Below, piece by piece: positions 34,395 to 47,881 of a stretch of 64,000 bases of DNA. The stretch's first letter is position 1; each line of letters starts with the position of its first letter. The stretch comes from Lutraria lutraria (lineage: Eukaryota; Mollusca; Bivalvia; Venerida; Mactridae). The stretch lies in the NCBI GenBank assembly GCA_964023205.1, contig OZ026834.1:29922756-29986755 (forward strand), given 5' to 3'. The notes beneath the pieces are model-generated. The model had not been told where the DNA came from and ran no database searches. It saw only the letters and a program-made list of their open reading frames with translations. The translations under genes were made by a program, and so were the position numbers.

Positions 34395-36535
34395 TCGCGC
34401 TTTTCCTATCTACCTTCCCTCTCTCTAATTCTGATAAGATACTCTTGGTACTTAAATAAAGCCTTGAGCTATAATCCCCGGAAAATTTCTCTATTCAAAC
34501 TGTCATAAATTGGGTAATTACACGGTCGCTGGATGCGATTATGTTCAGCTTCGAACCACCGTCACGCAAATCGTCGCTTGAATCTTATCTCGAAGTGAGC
34601 TATCCACCATTTTGAAGATTTTGAGATTTTTACATCGTTAAATTCGTCTCAGAGATAGATATATCCTTATGCCCTTGTTTTAGCAATTGTAGCCCCTGTT
34701 AAAAAATATTCATTTACATTTTGCGCTATCTCCTATGTTTTACAATTGCCTTTTAATGTTGGTTGGCCATTTTCTCAAAATGGTAAAAATGGAGTCAGCT
34801 CATTATTATTCTCAAGCGACCAAATATCAAAATGTGTAGAGAAATAAAAAGGAAACGCTTTTCAAGTTAAAACACTACTTTCAATTGTTGTACAAAAGTG
34901 GTTACATCAAATATCATAATAATGTTTCCATTGGACAGCTTTTTTGCTTTAAAATGTGCACTGAAGCATATGGCGAACTTAAATTTCGCTTACGTCTAAG
35001 GCCACCAAATATGAACTTGATTTTTTATATGACATTCGCCTTCTGAGTATTGCCACTTTTGGAAAACTGTCTGACTTGAAGGTAATTCAATTTCAATGAA
35101 ATATGTAAACAAAAAAAATCATCAATTTCAATTTCCAAGAAAATAAAAATCTACGTACCAATCAATCATCAAACACATTAAAAGTCAAAGTCTGCCGTCA
35201 ATGACAATTTATTTCGGAGCTTTGTAAACGCAGAGATGATTGCATCAAATTTGGGATGTAATTACTAATGATAAATGCACGTGAATTTATTTTAAAAAAA
35301 CATTACGGTATCGATCATTTCAGTTTTGGACATTACTGCGACTTCTTCTGCGTTGATCTTAGTTATCACCTATGTCATAAATCGTATGCAGGCCATAAAT
35401 ACACGTTGAATTTATTCAAAGAGTTGCATTATCGTAAATTTCTTTGAATTCCTCCCAATAAACCATGACAGCTTTTGCCACAAAGCAGAAATTTTGACGA
35501 GGGGAACACAGTCACCAGTCTTTGTATCGTATGTGTTTTTATCATCCGTGTATATTTTGGCAATGACGCAAATTAAAGAAGGTGCCAGTAAGTCTCAATC
35601 ATGTTTTTATCAAAAAAGCAATATTATAAATTTCAAATATAAGAAAATATCAATATTGCCGACCATAGTGAAATGAATCATGAAATCGCCAAGGGCTTGC
35701 AATGTAAACAAATTTTATTGTTTTAAACGCTGGATATATCCAGACAAAGAACAGAATTTCAGACGTTGTATTTAATTACGAGATAACAAACCGATCGCCG
35801 AAAGTCTCAAGATAAAGTTAATTGTGACATCGACTTTTGAACATGATATTTTCCTTGATACAGGTTTCCTGATTTTGCTTATTTGGGGTTTAACGTCATT
35901 TGGCGGACTTTAGTTTTGTAGGAAGACCCTCGGTGTACGCCTAGGTAGAGTCATTGACCTTGCTAGCAATTTCGTTTTAAAAACCTTTCTACGAACATTA
36001 ATATTATTCGGAAATATCACTTGTCAAAATAATCCCCCCCCCAGTTTCTTTTTTTCTCTGAACATCTAAAACGTCTATGAAACAAATTGAAATAAATTAA
36101 GACAATTAAATCGTCAACGAACTCATTCTGTAGTTTATGGCCCATAAAACACATTGTAATCCTCGTACAAGAAAATCTCTAACCTGCATCATTCAATTAT
36201 TATAATTCCCGAGAAAATGTTACTTAGATTGGGCAGGGACACTTCAGTGCAACGAACAATTTGCAATTTGTCAGCTTCTTTAATTCTTGACCCAGAAAAG
36301 GTGTAATGAATACTTTGTAAGTTTAAATACAGCATTCAATGACGCCATGACAAATGGGTAAACTGAAATCAATAGTTTGGAAAATATTCTATTACGCTAT
36401 TTATTCAACCATGTGGAATAAAAATGCTCGCAATCAATGAATATAATAACTTCATGTCGTAATGATGTTTTCTTCTTGGCTATCAATGTCTCGTAACGGA
36501 AACGGTTCAGAAGAATACTACGACTATAAATACTG
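34395..36535. other. GPCR intron 1, no gene recognised
   Basis: Featureless apart from a C9 run at about 36034-36042. The frame at 35494-35676 (60 codons) has no domain. Confidence 0.5.
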
Positions 36536-36539
36536 TATT

Positions 36540-36735
36540 TTCATTTATATTCGCTGGGCTCAATTTTCGTGGTTTTTACTTAGGTGACTATTTTGTGGGG
36601 ACATGAATTCGTGGATTGTGATTTTTGACAAGAAATGCATTATCTCTGTATTAAAATCCGTGGGGATTTGATTTCGTGGATAAGCCGACAAACGAAATCC
36701 ACGAAATTAAATCCCCAACGCAAATTTATGATTCG
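36540..36735. repeat. Imperfect palindromic repeat rich in TTCGTGG
   Basis: A segment with TTTTCGTGG, GAATTCGTGGATT and GATTTGATTTCGTGGATAAG, followed by its partial inversion GAAATCCACGAAATTAAATC. It resembles a small foldback or MITE-like repeat. Clear ends and a target duplication could not be identified. Confidence 0.5.
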
Positions 36736-37189
36736 ATCGTACTTCGGTGACAGTTTTTTAGGAAAGTAAGAGATACAGTTCTCCATGTTTCCTATTTTAG
36801 ACAAATATTAATTCATTATGGAAATATTCTTTGACAAAGATGTATCGATAGCTTTATGCATAAATATTTTCACAAATCATAAAGTTTGTACACAAGAGAG
36901 AAGAACTGAAGATGTCATTTGCAATGCGTAAACATTCAGGAGTGCTGTTAATCTCAAATGTTCGTTCATATTTTCGTACTAATCAATTATTTATAAACAA
37001 AGGAGACTTAATATTCTTAAAGTCGTAAATCAATTTTCGTATGTGAATTAACTTTGTCACTAATTGAGTTCGAATAACACATTCATTCAGAAATCTGTGA
37101 GTTACTGTCCCTTTAGCTTTGCATTAAAATCTATGAGAGTAGCCACCTTTTCGAATATCAAAGAAAAAGATCCATCTCAATGAAAAGTT

Positions 37190-37715
37190 AGGAGAACAAT
37201 AATTAGGGGAACTTTAGCTAGGAGAGCAAAAGCCGGTTGTGCATTATATAGGGTACACATTTAGCCAAGTAAACTTTATTTAGGTGAACATATTAAGCTA
37301 GTTGAACATTAGTTACATGAACAACCGTTACACATAAGTTAGGTGAACATAAGTCAGGTAAATATTTAGCTGGGTGAACATAAGCAAATTGAACATCAGT
37401 TAGGCGAACATTAGTTACATGAACAACAATTACACATAAGTTAGGTGAATATATAGTTAGCTGAACAGCAGTTACACATGAGTTAGGTGAACATAAGTTA
37501 GGTAAATATTTAGCCAGGTGAACATAAGCTAATTGAACATCAGTTAGGTGAACATTAGTTACATGAACAACAGTTGCACATAAGTTAGGTGAATATATAG
37601 TTAGGTGAACAGCAGTTACACATAAGTTAGGTGAATATTAAGCTAGGTGATCATAAGCTAATTGAACATCAGTTAGGTGAATATTAGTTAGATAAACTCA
37701 GGTAAGGTGAAGATT
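37190..37715 (+). repeat. Complex minisatellite of GTTAGGTGAACAT units
   Basis: About 35 imperfect units of roughly 13-16 bp (GTTAGGTGAACAT, GTTACATGAACAAC, GTTACACATAA, GCTAATTGAACATCA). They are arranged in longer blocks of about 160-190 bp that recur two to three times: the series AATTGAACATCAGTTAGGYG then GAACATTAGTTACATGAACA appears near 37385 and 37530. Intronic and non-coding. Confidence 0.9.
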
Positions 37716-37719
37716 GTGT

Positions 37720-40700
37720 AGTATAAAATTACATGTATAAGGGTGATACCAAAAATGATCCAGTTCATTCTTGCATTTCCTCACCCTATACTATTGTTAC
37801 AGCTTTTTTACGCGAACGTAAAATCTACGCAATTAAACATTCGGTTTATAAAGAACAGAAGACACGATGACAAACGGAACTTAAAATATATTCCATTATG
37901 ACAGAATTTCTTATTGGACGAAATAAATGATTTGGGTGGCATATTATGCAAATACTATTTACAACAGTAACAGTTCTTGATTTGATATGTCAGTACCTTA
38001 ATGGAATAACATCTATCTAAAGTCTCTCTTTGCATAGACGTAAGAACAAATAATTCAATTTATAGGATGTAACTTGTTGACAGGCTTGAAAAATTCAATG
38101 ATACTCACGATAATGGCCATTAGTAAGTGTGAACTATAAGTCTCGAGACAGTCAATTTGACCATATCAATACAGGCCTGTAGAAACCGGTGGTCCAGGAA
38201 CGACTTAGTATATAGGCTACAACTGATTCTGCCACCCGGCCGTTGTCAAACAAAACCTCAAATATTGTCTCTCTCCAAAAGTCTGATATTGTTTCCTACC
38301 AGACTGCAGTATAGACATAATGTGTCACCAACTTCATTTTGCAACGTTTATAATTATGCAGTTTTTTCCGACAATGTCTCAAAATGTTTGTTCAGCAATG
38401 ACTGTGAAGTTTTTCTTTCAATATAAAAGCTCCTCCTGTCATAATCCAAGCATTACCAAATTAACGCTACCATTACCCGTATGGCACATTCGCTAATCAT
38501 ATTACACGTACGTCTGTCCCTAGGTTATTTCTTTTTCTCCAGATAAATAAAATTATCTTTTCCTACCTAAAAGTATAGAAAACATTTTCAATTGAATTAC
38601 CCTATACTAGTGGAGTAAAATCATACATTTATTATCTTCACCATTGCTTGGACATATGAATACAGTGTGTCAAAAATTTTCTACTTTACTTTGAAATTAA
38701 TATAAATGCATTCAAAATAAAATAATGCAATATGGCAACAAAAACTGTTTTGAGTTCGACCTATTATCAGTTAATACAATGTCGTTTGGTTTATAGAGAT
38801 ATTTAATCGTCGTCGGACCAACATCGATTCAATAACATTTCATTTTCTCAATCCTTGGATAGTTAACTCTCCCCGCCATCACAAAAAGCGATGCAAAAAG
38901 ACTGCGGTGAGCGAGGTGTTTAGAATTAACACCAGAATCTATTGTTTCTGAAAATAGTATACATAAGAAAATGATTTCTAAAAAATCCCACCATCGACAA
39001 AATACTACTCCCCCGCCCCTTATCTGTAGCCCAAACCCATCCAACAAAGACGTCCATGCATAAACCGGGGGACAAAACACAGGCCCGAGGAGGGTGTCAC
39101 TTTGGAACGGAATGTACGAAAACTAGAAGGAGTTTAACTGGTTTTGTGTATCCAATCTTACCCTAATTGGAATCAAAATTAAATTATGTAGTATGAGTAA
39201 AGCATATACATTAGATTAGCTGGGAATCGTTTTCTACGTCCCATAGTACCAAACCCATTTATTATGTTAATATGCTTTAAACTATTAAATGTAGTATTAG
39301 CTATGAGGGCTTCAGTACCTTCTGATGTACGTTAGGTATTTAAGATTTGTCTTCCATGGTACAATTACAAGCATTTAGTGTTTGTAGCAATTTAGTTTAA
39401 AGCTTTCGTGTTAGCCCGTCAGTTTAATGTGATATTTCTGCAATGCCATATTATATTTGATGTGTTAATGGGTTTCTTTGTGGACAAAAATATTGACTGT
39501 TATGATAATTCGGTGTCCATGGAAATTGTAAATTCTATTATGTCATATTTAGGTAAATACGTTTTTGTCTCTCCGGCAAATTAGTTTACTTTACATTTAG
39601 TAGTACCGCTTTCTAAATCACATCAGAGGGCTGAAAATTGGAATGGCGTAAAAGAGCATATTGAATCTTACTGTACAAGACATATGTCATTGACAATTAT
39701 AAGCTTTGAATCTTTCACTGAGGAATAAAATGGCATGAAAACGTCATTTTTGTGAATATCTTCTCCTAGATTCCGTTTATTAATCAAAACAATTAGAAAT
39801 TGGCGTGCCATGTCCCATAACCAAACCTACGATAACATTTTCAGAAAGTTAATGTCTTTACTGGACCATGAGAGATAGTAATTGGAAATTGATTCAATTT
39901 GAGACTTCTGTCGTGAAATCTTTACACATTTCTAAAGCAATCTTCATAATGAACTGCTGAACAAAGATAAGATGGCTGTAAATAGTGATATGCAAAAGAT
40001 CTTTTAAATCAAGCTATCAGAAAATGTGTGCTTCCAATAGACTTAATCTTCGTCAGTGTCAAATCAGCAGAGAAAGATTCAATAGTGTCTGCAAATAAAC
40101 ACACAAAAAGGTTTGCTTCAAAACATTAAAGTGGACGAGACGATCCCTGACATAGGACTGTTTGGATTGAGTCCCGGTGTCCGATTTATGTGACACACTG
40201 GGCTATCATTACTTGTGTTAGCGGTGTATCATCGTTGTATCAAAACTAAGTTTCTATAATAATCGACATTGTATCAACAAGATCACCTGCTCGAACAATT
40301 TATAGCTTCAAACTATGGTTTGACTGGGTGCGGAATGTTCCTGTTTTGAGACTTTGGAGGTCCTTGCTTATACATGTCTTTCGATGTCAATCACTTGCTT
40401 AAATGGGATAACGGGGTTGAACATATTTTTTGTTCTATCCAGTCTAGTATACGTTCATCAATAAACAGTGAAAATATTCCATGAACTATTCTCGGTTACT
40501 GTGGTTCAGCTTGTTGTTTGGTTGTCAAAATGAACGTGACCTCTGGTTTGGCATTGCGTGCGATTCAAATTTGACTTTTCATCCGATGTAATGGGAATTT
40601 CGCGTGATGAATTTGCCATAGAAATATTATTTAGTCTGATGTAGCTGTATATATTATTTAACAAATATTTAATGGCCTCCAAACAAATTGTCGTGATACA

Positions 40701-41205
40701 GTGCAGATGATGTTTAATGCGTGATTGTTGTATTTCTGGTCAATCAATATCTGGTTAAAATCGTTATCAGACAAGAAACCGAATAATCATGTAAATTAGA
40801 AACAACTGATATATGTAAGTCACTGGACATTAACCGTCTGATCGGTGTACTTGAGGAGAAAAATACCTTGAAATGTCACCACTTCGATATGTTTTAATCC
40901 TGGGGTAACTTGTGTCTTCCTTCCTTTTAAACTATGACTGATTAGAAAGCTAACGCAACAAAGTAAAAAGAACAGTTTGTTATTATGTGCATCAAAAAAG
41001 ATATTTTGCAAAGTGTTCGGTAACTTTTTATTTTATTATGTTGTATTCTAAATACAAGTATGTCCCTGACCACGTGTACTTGTATTTAAATATATGTTAT
41101 CATTGATTAGTAATCACTAATAAGTTAATAATTGATTTATTGTTCGCAAAACAAGTCGAAGGTTATCAGTTTGACATGATCTAATCGAAAACAAGATTAC
41201 CGGGT
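37720..41205. other. GPCR intron 1, no gene recognised
   Basis: About 3.5 kb without a supportable feature. Frames at 38157-38426, 38829-39080 (minus) and 40820-41011 (minus) have no recognisable domain. Confidence 0.5.
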
Positions 41206-41211
41206 CACAAA

Positions 41212-41447
41212 ATACGCCCGTCAAGGGCCATAACTCAGAAGCGCCTGGGCCGATTGGGCTGGTTTTTTTTTTTGGTTATCGTTTTTGACCGAGATCTCAT
41301 GGCCATAAACATTTCCATTAAGTTTGGTGAGAATCCGAATGTGCCTGTTTGAATTAGAGAGCGGACACCATTGTAGACGCCGCCCGCAGACCCACCCATC
41401 CGCCGTTGGTGTTCCCATAACACGACCAGTTTTTGAAACGGGCGTAT
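41212..41447. mobile_element. MITE-like repeat with ATACGCCCGT termini
   Basis: ATACGCCCGT at 41212-41221 is exactly inverted as ACGGGCGTAT at 41438-41447. Between them lie AAGGGCCATAACTCAGAAGC, CGATTGGGCTGG, AAGTTTGGTGAGAATCCG, GACGCCGCCCGC and GTGTTCCCATAACACGACCA. It resembles a very common dispersed family of bivalve genomes (recalled, not searched). Two minus-strand frames over it are repeat-derived. No clear target duplication beyond possible A/T bases. Confidence 0.75.
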
Positions 41448-41449
41448 AA

Positions 41450-41987
41450 AAATGAAATAGCTGAATAATCATCAAAGCATGCTTTGAATAGTTTTGTATT
41501 CGATGCCAACACACTGTTCACATTTTGCAAACACAGTGGCCCAAATTCAAAATGTTTAAGTTAGAATATAATTGGTACTAGTGGTCGAAGAAGTCTTTAC
41601 TGTCGACGGAAAAGATACGGATGGCCACGTTACTAAGTTACAATATTCAAAGAGTCCAAGAGTACTTCAATAAGAAAGCAATCGTTGTAATAAACTAGTA
41701 AGACATACTACAAATACGCGTATGGTATTACAGTAATGCCAAATATTATATTCGGGTGGCAAAAATACAGATAAGAATTTCCAGCTTATCACACAGGCTT
41801 CATCATAGGCGGCACGACACTCACTGCACGATATCAGAACTTCACAAAGCTCAGAACATACACTCACCAAACACAGATTAAGCAGCCACTTCGAAATATG
41901 TTTCAAGAAGATGTCGCTGTCATTGACAATCATGTTCAATATGTTGTTTAACGGTCTATTCGACAACTATGGTAATTTTAGAGCCGC

Positions 41988-41990
<3 letters not shown>
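41450..41990. other. GPCR intron 1, no gene recognised
   Basis: A minus-strand frame at 41667-41966 (99 codons, several cysteines) has no recognisable domain and no splice context. Not called as a gene. Confidence 0.4.

Positions 41991-42027
<37 letters not shown>
41991..42027 (+). repeat. (AG)14 microsatellite followed by G10
   Basis: AG dinucleotides at 41991-42018 run directly into a homopolymer of G to 42027. Confidence 0.97.
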
Positions 42028-42278
42028 ACACAGGAGCGCCGGGTATTTATGTCCCTATCATTAACAATTCAGTTTGTGTTTCCATATACTTGAATGCAAA
42101 AGAAAAAAATCATCACACCACTATCATTTATAATTTTTTGGGGGACCAGATGGGAGAACTAGAGCATCATTTGACAATTTTATCATGTTCATCAAGTGAC
42201 AATAACCGCAAAAAGGACTTGTTAACAAGGGCCGCAATGGACCTATTTCCCTGAAGTCTTTTTCAATTATTTTTAACT

Positions 42279-43770
42279 TATATATATATATATATATATA
42301 TACTTTATTTACAGATCGGCAAATACTTGCCTATGGTACACAAAACAGTACAAAAGCAATACAAACATGACAGAAATATAGAAAATGCATATAAATACAA
42401 TACAAAATACAAAACATTAGTACAATACAGTCAGTGGTTAAATGCAATTTGACAATAAAACAAAATTATGACGTAAGACAGTTGTTGCGTTCTGAAAATG
42501 CCTCTTTTAGGAATAAAGCTAACTTGTAGAGCATTTTTTTGTTGTTTGTAGTTAAAATGTTATAGAATTTATTTAAGGATGGCCAAGGAATATTACCAAG
42601 ATATGTTTTTCTAATGAGTGAATATTTTGGACAACAAAGAAGAAAATGAAACTCTGTTTCTACTTGTTTTAAAGTACATAATTTACATAATCTATTTTCA
42701 CGGGCAATATTATTTGATCTCCCAGTCTCTATAAGTAATTTATGAGATGATAGTCTAAAAGATGTAATTTGTTTTCTCAACTTATCGTTTTCAATGAGAT
42801 TTATATAATTGGAACATGAAAAGTCATTTTTGAATTTACTAAAATAATTTAATCTTGACATGTCATTAATAGTGCTTTTCCAATGTTGAATAAAATTATC
42901 ACGCATCGTTCTTTTAAGTAAGGGGAAATAATTACAATTTACGTTATAAGTATTTCTAACATAATAATAGCCTAGAGAGTCAATTGCGTTATTCAAAGTA
43001 CACTGCTCATCATAAATCTTTCTTATAAACGAATCGTTTGTCGACATGATTTTTTGCCAAAATTTTAAAGATCTTTCCTTAGCTATTATATATAATGGAA
43101 CTCTTCCTAATTCTCCAAGAACAGCAAAATTGGGCGTGTTTGAATTTACACCAAGAATGTGTTTACAAAATCGTACATGGAGTTTATCAATTTCCTTGTA
43201 ATTATAAATACCCCATATTTCGGAACTATATAATAAAATAGGAGCAATCATAGTGTCGAAAAGGTAAAGTTTAGTTTTAATTTTCAAATTTAACCTACCA
43301 AATAATGAAAGCAGTTTATAATACGCTTTAAGAGCTTGATCAGACAGATTTTTCACAGCGTTTTTCAGGTAACCATTCTTTGAAAAATTTATTCCCAGGT
43401 ATGTGAAATTGTCGACAATTTCGATTTTTTCGTTATTAATCATAAAATTTGATAAATGGACAGTTTTTTTTTTTTTGAATATACAGATTTTGGTTTTCTT
43501 CACATTAATTTTTAAACCCCATTTAATAGAATACTCGTAAATAATATCGATTTGTTTTTGTAGACTAATAGGTGAAGTAGTAAATAAGACAATATCGTCT
43601 GCAAAAAGTAAAAGGTAATTGGAGAGGTATTCAATGTCATAATCCGTAAGACAATTAAAATCAATACAATTTGAAATGTCATTTACAAACAGAATAAAAA
43701 GGAGAGGTGATAAAGGTTCACCTTGTCGCAAACCCAACGAAACATTAAAAATTCGGACATGTGCATATCA
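42279..43770 (-). mobile_element. 5'-truncated LINE (non-LTR retrotransposon) with (TA)n tail
   Basis: Minus-strand element: the 3' end is a (TA)12 tract at 42279-42302, preceded in the element's sense by TGCCGATCTGTAAATAAAG and a short 3' UTR. The protein-coding part is open from about 43767 down to 42466. The 5' part (endonuclease and the start of the reverse transcriptase) is missing, a typical outcome of target-primed reverse transcription. It is the least damaged mobile-element ORF in the window, so the insertion is probably recent. It lies inside GPCR intron 1, antisense to the gene. Confidence 0.92.
42466..43767 (-). CDS. LINE reverse transcriptase, C-terminal two-thirds (partial)
   Basis: Open from just after a TGA at about 43768 to a stop at 42466; a non-ATG track start at 43737 is arbitrary. 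The N-terminal visible residues VSLGLRQGEPLSPLLF are RT motif 4, and FADDIVLF is the catalytic YADD-type box. Then GLKINVKKTKI is the palm and NFTYLGINFSKNG the thumb region. Further along, YSSEIWGIYNYKEIDKLHVR is the post-RT region, and the C-terminus has a zinc-knuckle-like CKLC...HFLLCCPKY. No internal stop over more than 420 codons. The CxxC...H...C ending is common in several LINE clades, so no clade is assigned. The 5' endonuclease domain is absent. Confidence 0.92.
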   Translation of the reverse strand, partial: YAHVRIFNVSLGLRQGEPLSPLLFILFVNDISNCIDFNCLTDYDIEYLSNYLLLFADDIVLFTTSPISLQKQIDIIYEYSIKWGLKINVKKTKICIFKKKKTVHLSNFMINNEKIEIVDNFTYLGINFSKNGYLKNAVKNLSDQALKAYYKLLSLFGRLNLKIKTKLYLFDTMIAPILLYSSEIWGIYNYKEIDKLHVRFCKHILGVNSNTPNFAVLGELGRVPLYIIAKERSLKFWQKIMSTNDSFIRKIYDEQCTLNNAIDSLGYYYVRNTYNVNCNYFPLLKRTMRDNFIQHWKSTINDMSRLNYFSKFKNDFSCSNYINLIENDKLRKQITSFRLSSHKLLIETGRSNNIARENRLCKLCTLKQVETEFHFLLCCPKYSLIRKTYLGNIPWPSLNKFYNILTTNNKKMLYKLALFLKEAFSERNNCLTS

Positions 43771-43774
43771 GGTG

Positions 43775-45184
43775 AAAGTTTTATGCATGACTGAACATTA
43801 CTATAGATAGCCTTTAACATTGTTATCATTTTACAACGAGTAATTTAATCCAGAGCGCGTTTCGAATCACGTGAAGAGACCTATAAAATAATTGAGTATG
43901 TTGGTCACACAACGTACACGGAGAGTGTAGGTCTGAGAAAGCTGGTCAATTTCTTTAAAGATTAGAAGATGTGCGCACAGGTCCATTTATTGTTACTTAA
44001 AATGGAGACCATGTGTAGCAGGATATTACACAGTCATCGAATAACTCTTTTCCTTAGATATTAAAGTGATATCTTGTTTCTCCTTGAAAATATAGAATAT
44101 CGAATATCCTGCTTTTGACATAACATTAATTGGAAGAATTTCCATAGCTTCTAAACCGGTGTCTGAGGATGGCGATTTCATATATGTATGAAAGCATGAT
44201 TATTTAATTATATACAAATACACTTGTATAAGGGTAGTAACATTATGTAGTTAGTTGTGTACAAAACATATATTAATCAAATTTTATCAAACATTAAACA
44301 CACACATTATAATTAAATTGCAAAACGAAAGAAGAGTATTAACATAATACTTACAAAAACAACGTATTTATATTATGCATTCTTTACTTTATAATAGATA
44401 TTTAAAAACCTGCACACATTTTTTGCTCACATTTTGTACCTGTCTTTATAACAAATATTAATGCATATATCTAAATTTCGATAGATATCTGATATGATAT
44501 CAGAATACTAAGATGACATAAGACTTATCAATTCAAAATCAAGAGGATATAATTATATCCCGTTCGAAAATTGATGGTCTTAATACGAACATAGTCGTGA
44601 AGGAAAGGTTACTGATAGAATCGAGTTTATTTGATGACGTAGTGCCTGTTGTAATTGTTCAGACGATTGTATTGTGGCTTCGAGACATCGTGGGAGCATA
44701 ATATAGTAGGAGAAATAGTAGTCGGCCTTGCACCAATAGCTATATGTGTTGTATTGATTCTAGAAGGCAATTATCTACAGTTTCCATGACTGATTGACAC
44801 CACTTTCTGAAAGGTTAGACATTATTTGTATTGACAGACTCATTTCTGGTATGTTTTGAACAATGCAGTGAAAGGCACTAGACATGAAAATGCATTGCAA
44901 CAAACAAAGTAGCTTTGAAATACAAACTGTATTCATAATTTCTTACAGAGATACAATATAGACATTGTAAGCCGTAGCTATACACTTCTAAATGACTAAT
45001 TTATTCGGGTAGCTAATAATTAACTAAGTATTTTGGAACAAACATGAGGGTTATGCCCAATTGGATTTGCTGTGGGTCGACGAGAGTCATCGTAATGACC
45101 AATTATATGAATTAGACATAAGAGAATGGTCAGTAAATAATTTCCCACACAACTTTCTAGAAAAAGCCAAACGCGAGGCTGAAC

Positions 45185-45185
<1 letters not shown>
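43775..45185. other. GPCR intron 1, no gene recognised
   Basis: AT-rich. The frame at 45061-45264 runs into the CA repeat and has no domain. No transposon termini recognised. Confidence 0.5.

Positions 45186-45188
<3 letters not shown>

Positions 45189-45226
<38 letters not shown>
45189..45226 (+). repeat. (CA)19 microsatellite
   Basis: An uninterrupted CA run of 38 bases. Confidence 0.97.
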
Positions 45227-45230
<4 letters not shown>

Positions 45231-45299
45231 TTTTTTACTATCTTTCCGAGGTTTTCAATCATAAAATGTACCTCACTTTGTTTGCCAAAAACATAGAAA

Positions 45300-45420
45300 T
45301 TTAACCGAGGTATACCTCGGTATGTACCTCAGGACCCCTAAAAACCCCTTTTTAGGGGGGAATTGACTGGTAATGACTTATAGACAACTAATTGAGATCT
45401 AACCCTAACCCTAAACCCTT
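45300..45420. repeat. Hairpin sequences and short telomere-like stretch
   Basis: ACCGAGGTATACCTCGGT (about 45304-45321) is a perfect palindrome. CCCCTAAAAACCCCTTTTTAGGGG just downstream forms a second hairpin. At about 45400-45418, CTAACCCTAACCCTAAACCC resembles three CCCTAA units, too few to call a telomeric array. The cluster lies between two CA microsatellites. Confidence 0.7.
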
Positions 45421-45508
45421 GTAAAACCTTGTAAATGGTACCCTTAAAATTGTCACATAATTTCATGACCAAAAATCTACCTCATCCAGATAGTAATACA
45501 AACCCACA

Positions 45509-45639
<131 letters not shown>

Positions 45640-47880
45640 CAATTTGTACGGTTGTCAGCAAAACAACTTAGATTGCCCTTCATTCATTTGGAACATGTCT
45701 TTTCACTGCCAATCAGCTTAAATGTAGCCTAACAGTTTGCCTTTTGAAGTTCAAGACAGTTGTGTTCAAGTTCATAAAGCAGTCTCTCTGAATTCCACTT
45801 TCACGTTGCAAGCTTCTTGTGAAATTCTCAATATGTCTAATACTTCATTATTTTTGTCTCACAAAGCCCTTCCAAACGTTAATTTAGAAAAAGAAGCAAA
45901 AATAAATGGTAAGGGTCATGAATGAAAAGACTTCTAACACTGTAAATTTGTTTGTCGCCGCAAAAATATACTTTTTTATACAACTTATTGCTTTTATTAT
46001 GCTTAAAAACTCTCTCATGGCCTTACAGCAAAATAAATTACCAAACATCAGATGTTCTTAAAAGATTTGCTAGACAATAACTGTGTTGATAATAGTCACT
46101 ATTGTCATTTATGAAAAGAACGGGATATTTATTTATGTTTTGTCTCTAAAAAGAATGATAATTAAACTTGGATAGAAAAGCTTGTGAAATAAGGTATAAG
46201 CAAAGCCCTATTTGGTTAGTTTTGTATTAATGATGTTGTAAAACAGCGTGGATTATGCGCAATCTGTGGACTGTATTACATATATGCGAACTCCGTAAAA
46301 GCAAACGTCACGAATATATGAACGAACTCTAGCAAAATGGCACAAAACCGTTATTTTATGATGGCCAGCTGCAGAGAGAACAGGAACAACTATAACAAAA
46401 CGTTATAGGTGGACGAATTACAAGAAGCATATTGGTTTATGTTTTTTATTTTTGTATGAAGTTGCTTTTTCATAACGGATATTGACTGTATATTTTATTC
46501 AATCCTCCATTGAGGAGAGTATGAAATATTGATATGATATGAGTAATACACATTATAATGACAATCATGAGTATTTGATAAATGAATAAATTCATGTATA
46601 TAATTCAAAAGCACGTGGTAATATCATACCCTACATCACTCAATCTAAATGTTAACGAATTCACCATAAATCAAAGCACTATCATACAACCATATTTAAC
46701 TTCAAATAGCCACACTACAACTTATCTATTGCCTTCATGATTTACTTACCTGTCAACTATTAATAGATTCAGTCATCACCATTAGCCAATCAAATGGCCA
46801 AGATAAGCCAAACTAGTAATACACACTACACTATATACCCGCAAACAGCTATAATAAACTAATTCTCATAAGTATAATTCGTCTAGAAAAAAGGTTTACC
46901 GACACATCAGCCATCATAGCACGCATAACACACTCAATTACATAAATAAACAGTATCTCGCTTAAATACGAAAACCATGCCCGTTAACGATTCACTTTTC
47001 ACTAATCTTTTATAACTCTTTCGTCAGAACAAATAAAAACAGCTCACACCATTTGCTTCACAACAAAAGAAGCAAGAACAATAAAACACAAGCCCAACTA
47101 ACAAGAAATGTCTTTAAGAAGACAGTCGCGAAGTTTCTTTGATATTATCAACAATGTTGAAATTTTAGTAATGTAATGTTATAGTACCGTGTGAACATCA
47201 CTTATCAGCTAGCAGTCCAATTAGGTTACGCATTACAATGCTGATTTAAGGTCAGCTAAATAAATTGTGCATTCAGTCATATCTACTGTATGTTAATTCA
47301 AAAATGTAAAATGTTTGTCAAGAATGGTTTATACATTTATTTCGACCGCTTAAGAGTACATTTTCGTACAGTTTTACTTTACAAATTTTACAGCCACAAG
47401 AAATGAAAATTGTTCACAGTGTCAGTCTTATAACTGAATGACATTGTATTAAAATGAAGTATACATTATACAATCACAGTCTCGCTATAAGTTGGCGTGG
47501 TCTTAATTTTTCTACGTCCACCGGAAGGAAAATATTCCTTTGAATCGTCCAATAGAATAAGGAATTCTGAAAAAACAATACGTCATGCCAAGAAATATAA
47601 GTCAAAGGTGATCGTAGACATTTTCGCGAAAAATCAGCATCCCCGGATACGCATGTATAGGAACGGTCTGAAGTTGATATCTTTCAGGAATTCATTTATG
47701 CTAACTATATTGGGCTAATAGAACAGTATATGCAAAAAGTCCCAACTGTATCGTCAACAGATCTGATAATTATTCTAATCATTTCAAATGTAAACATTAT
47801 GGTAACACAATTCAAAGGTAAGACAGACACTGTGAACATTGAAGCAATTTTATGTTTTTGTGTCAGCATACCTTTGTAAA
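45640..47880. other. GPCR intron 1, no gene recognised
   Basis: About 2.2 kb of AT-rich intron. Small frames at 45737-45925 and 47497-47718 have no domain. Confidence 0.5.
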
Positions 47881-47881
47881 G

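Noticed and set aside
41667..41966. 99-codon minus-strand cysteine-containing frame
   Set aside because: No family recognised and no splice or promoter context.
45400..45418. Interstitial telomere
   Set aside because: Only about three CCCTAA-like units, too short to separate from chance or simple repeat.
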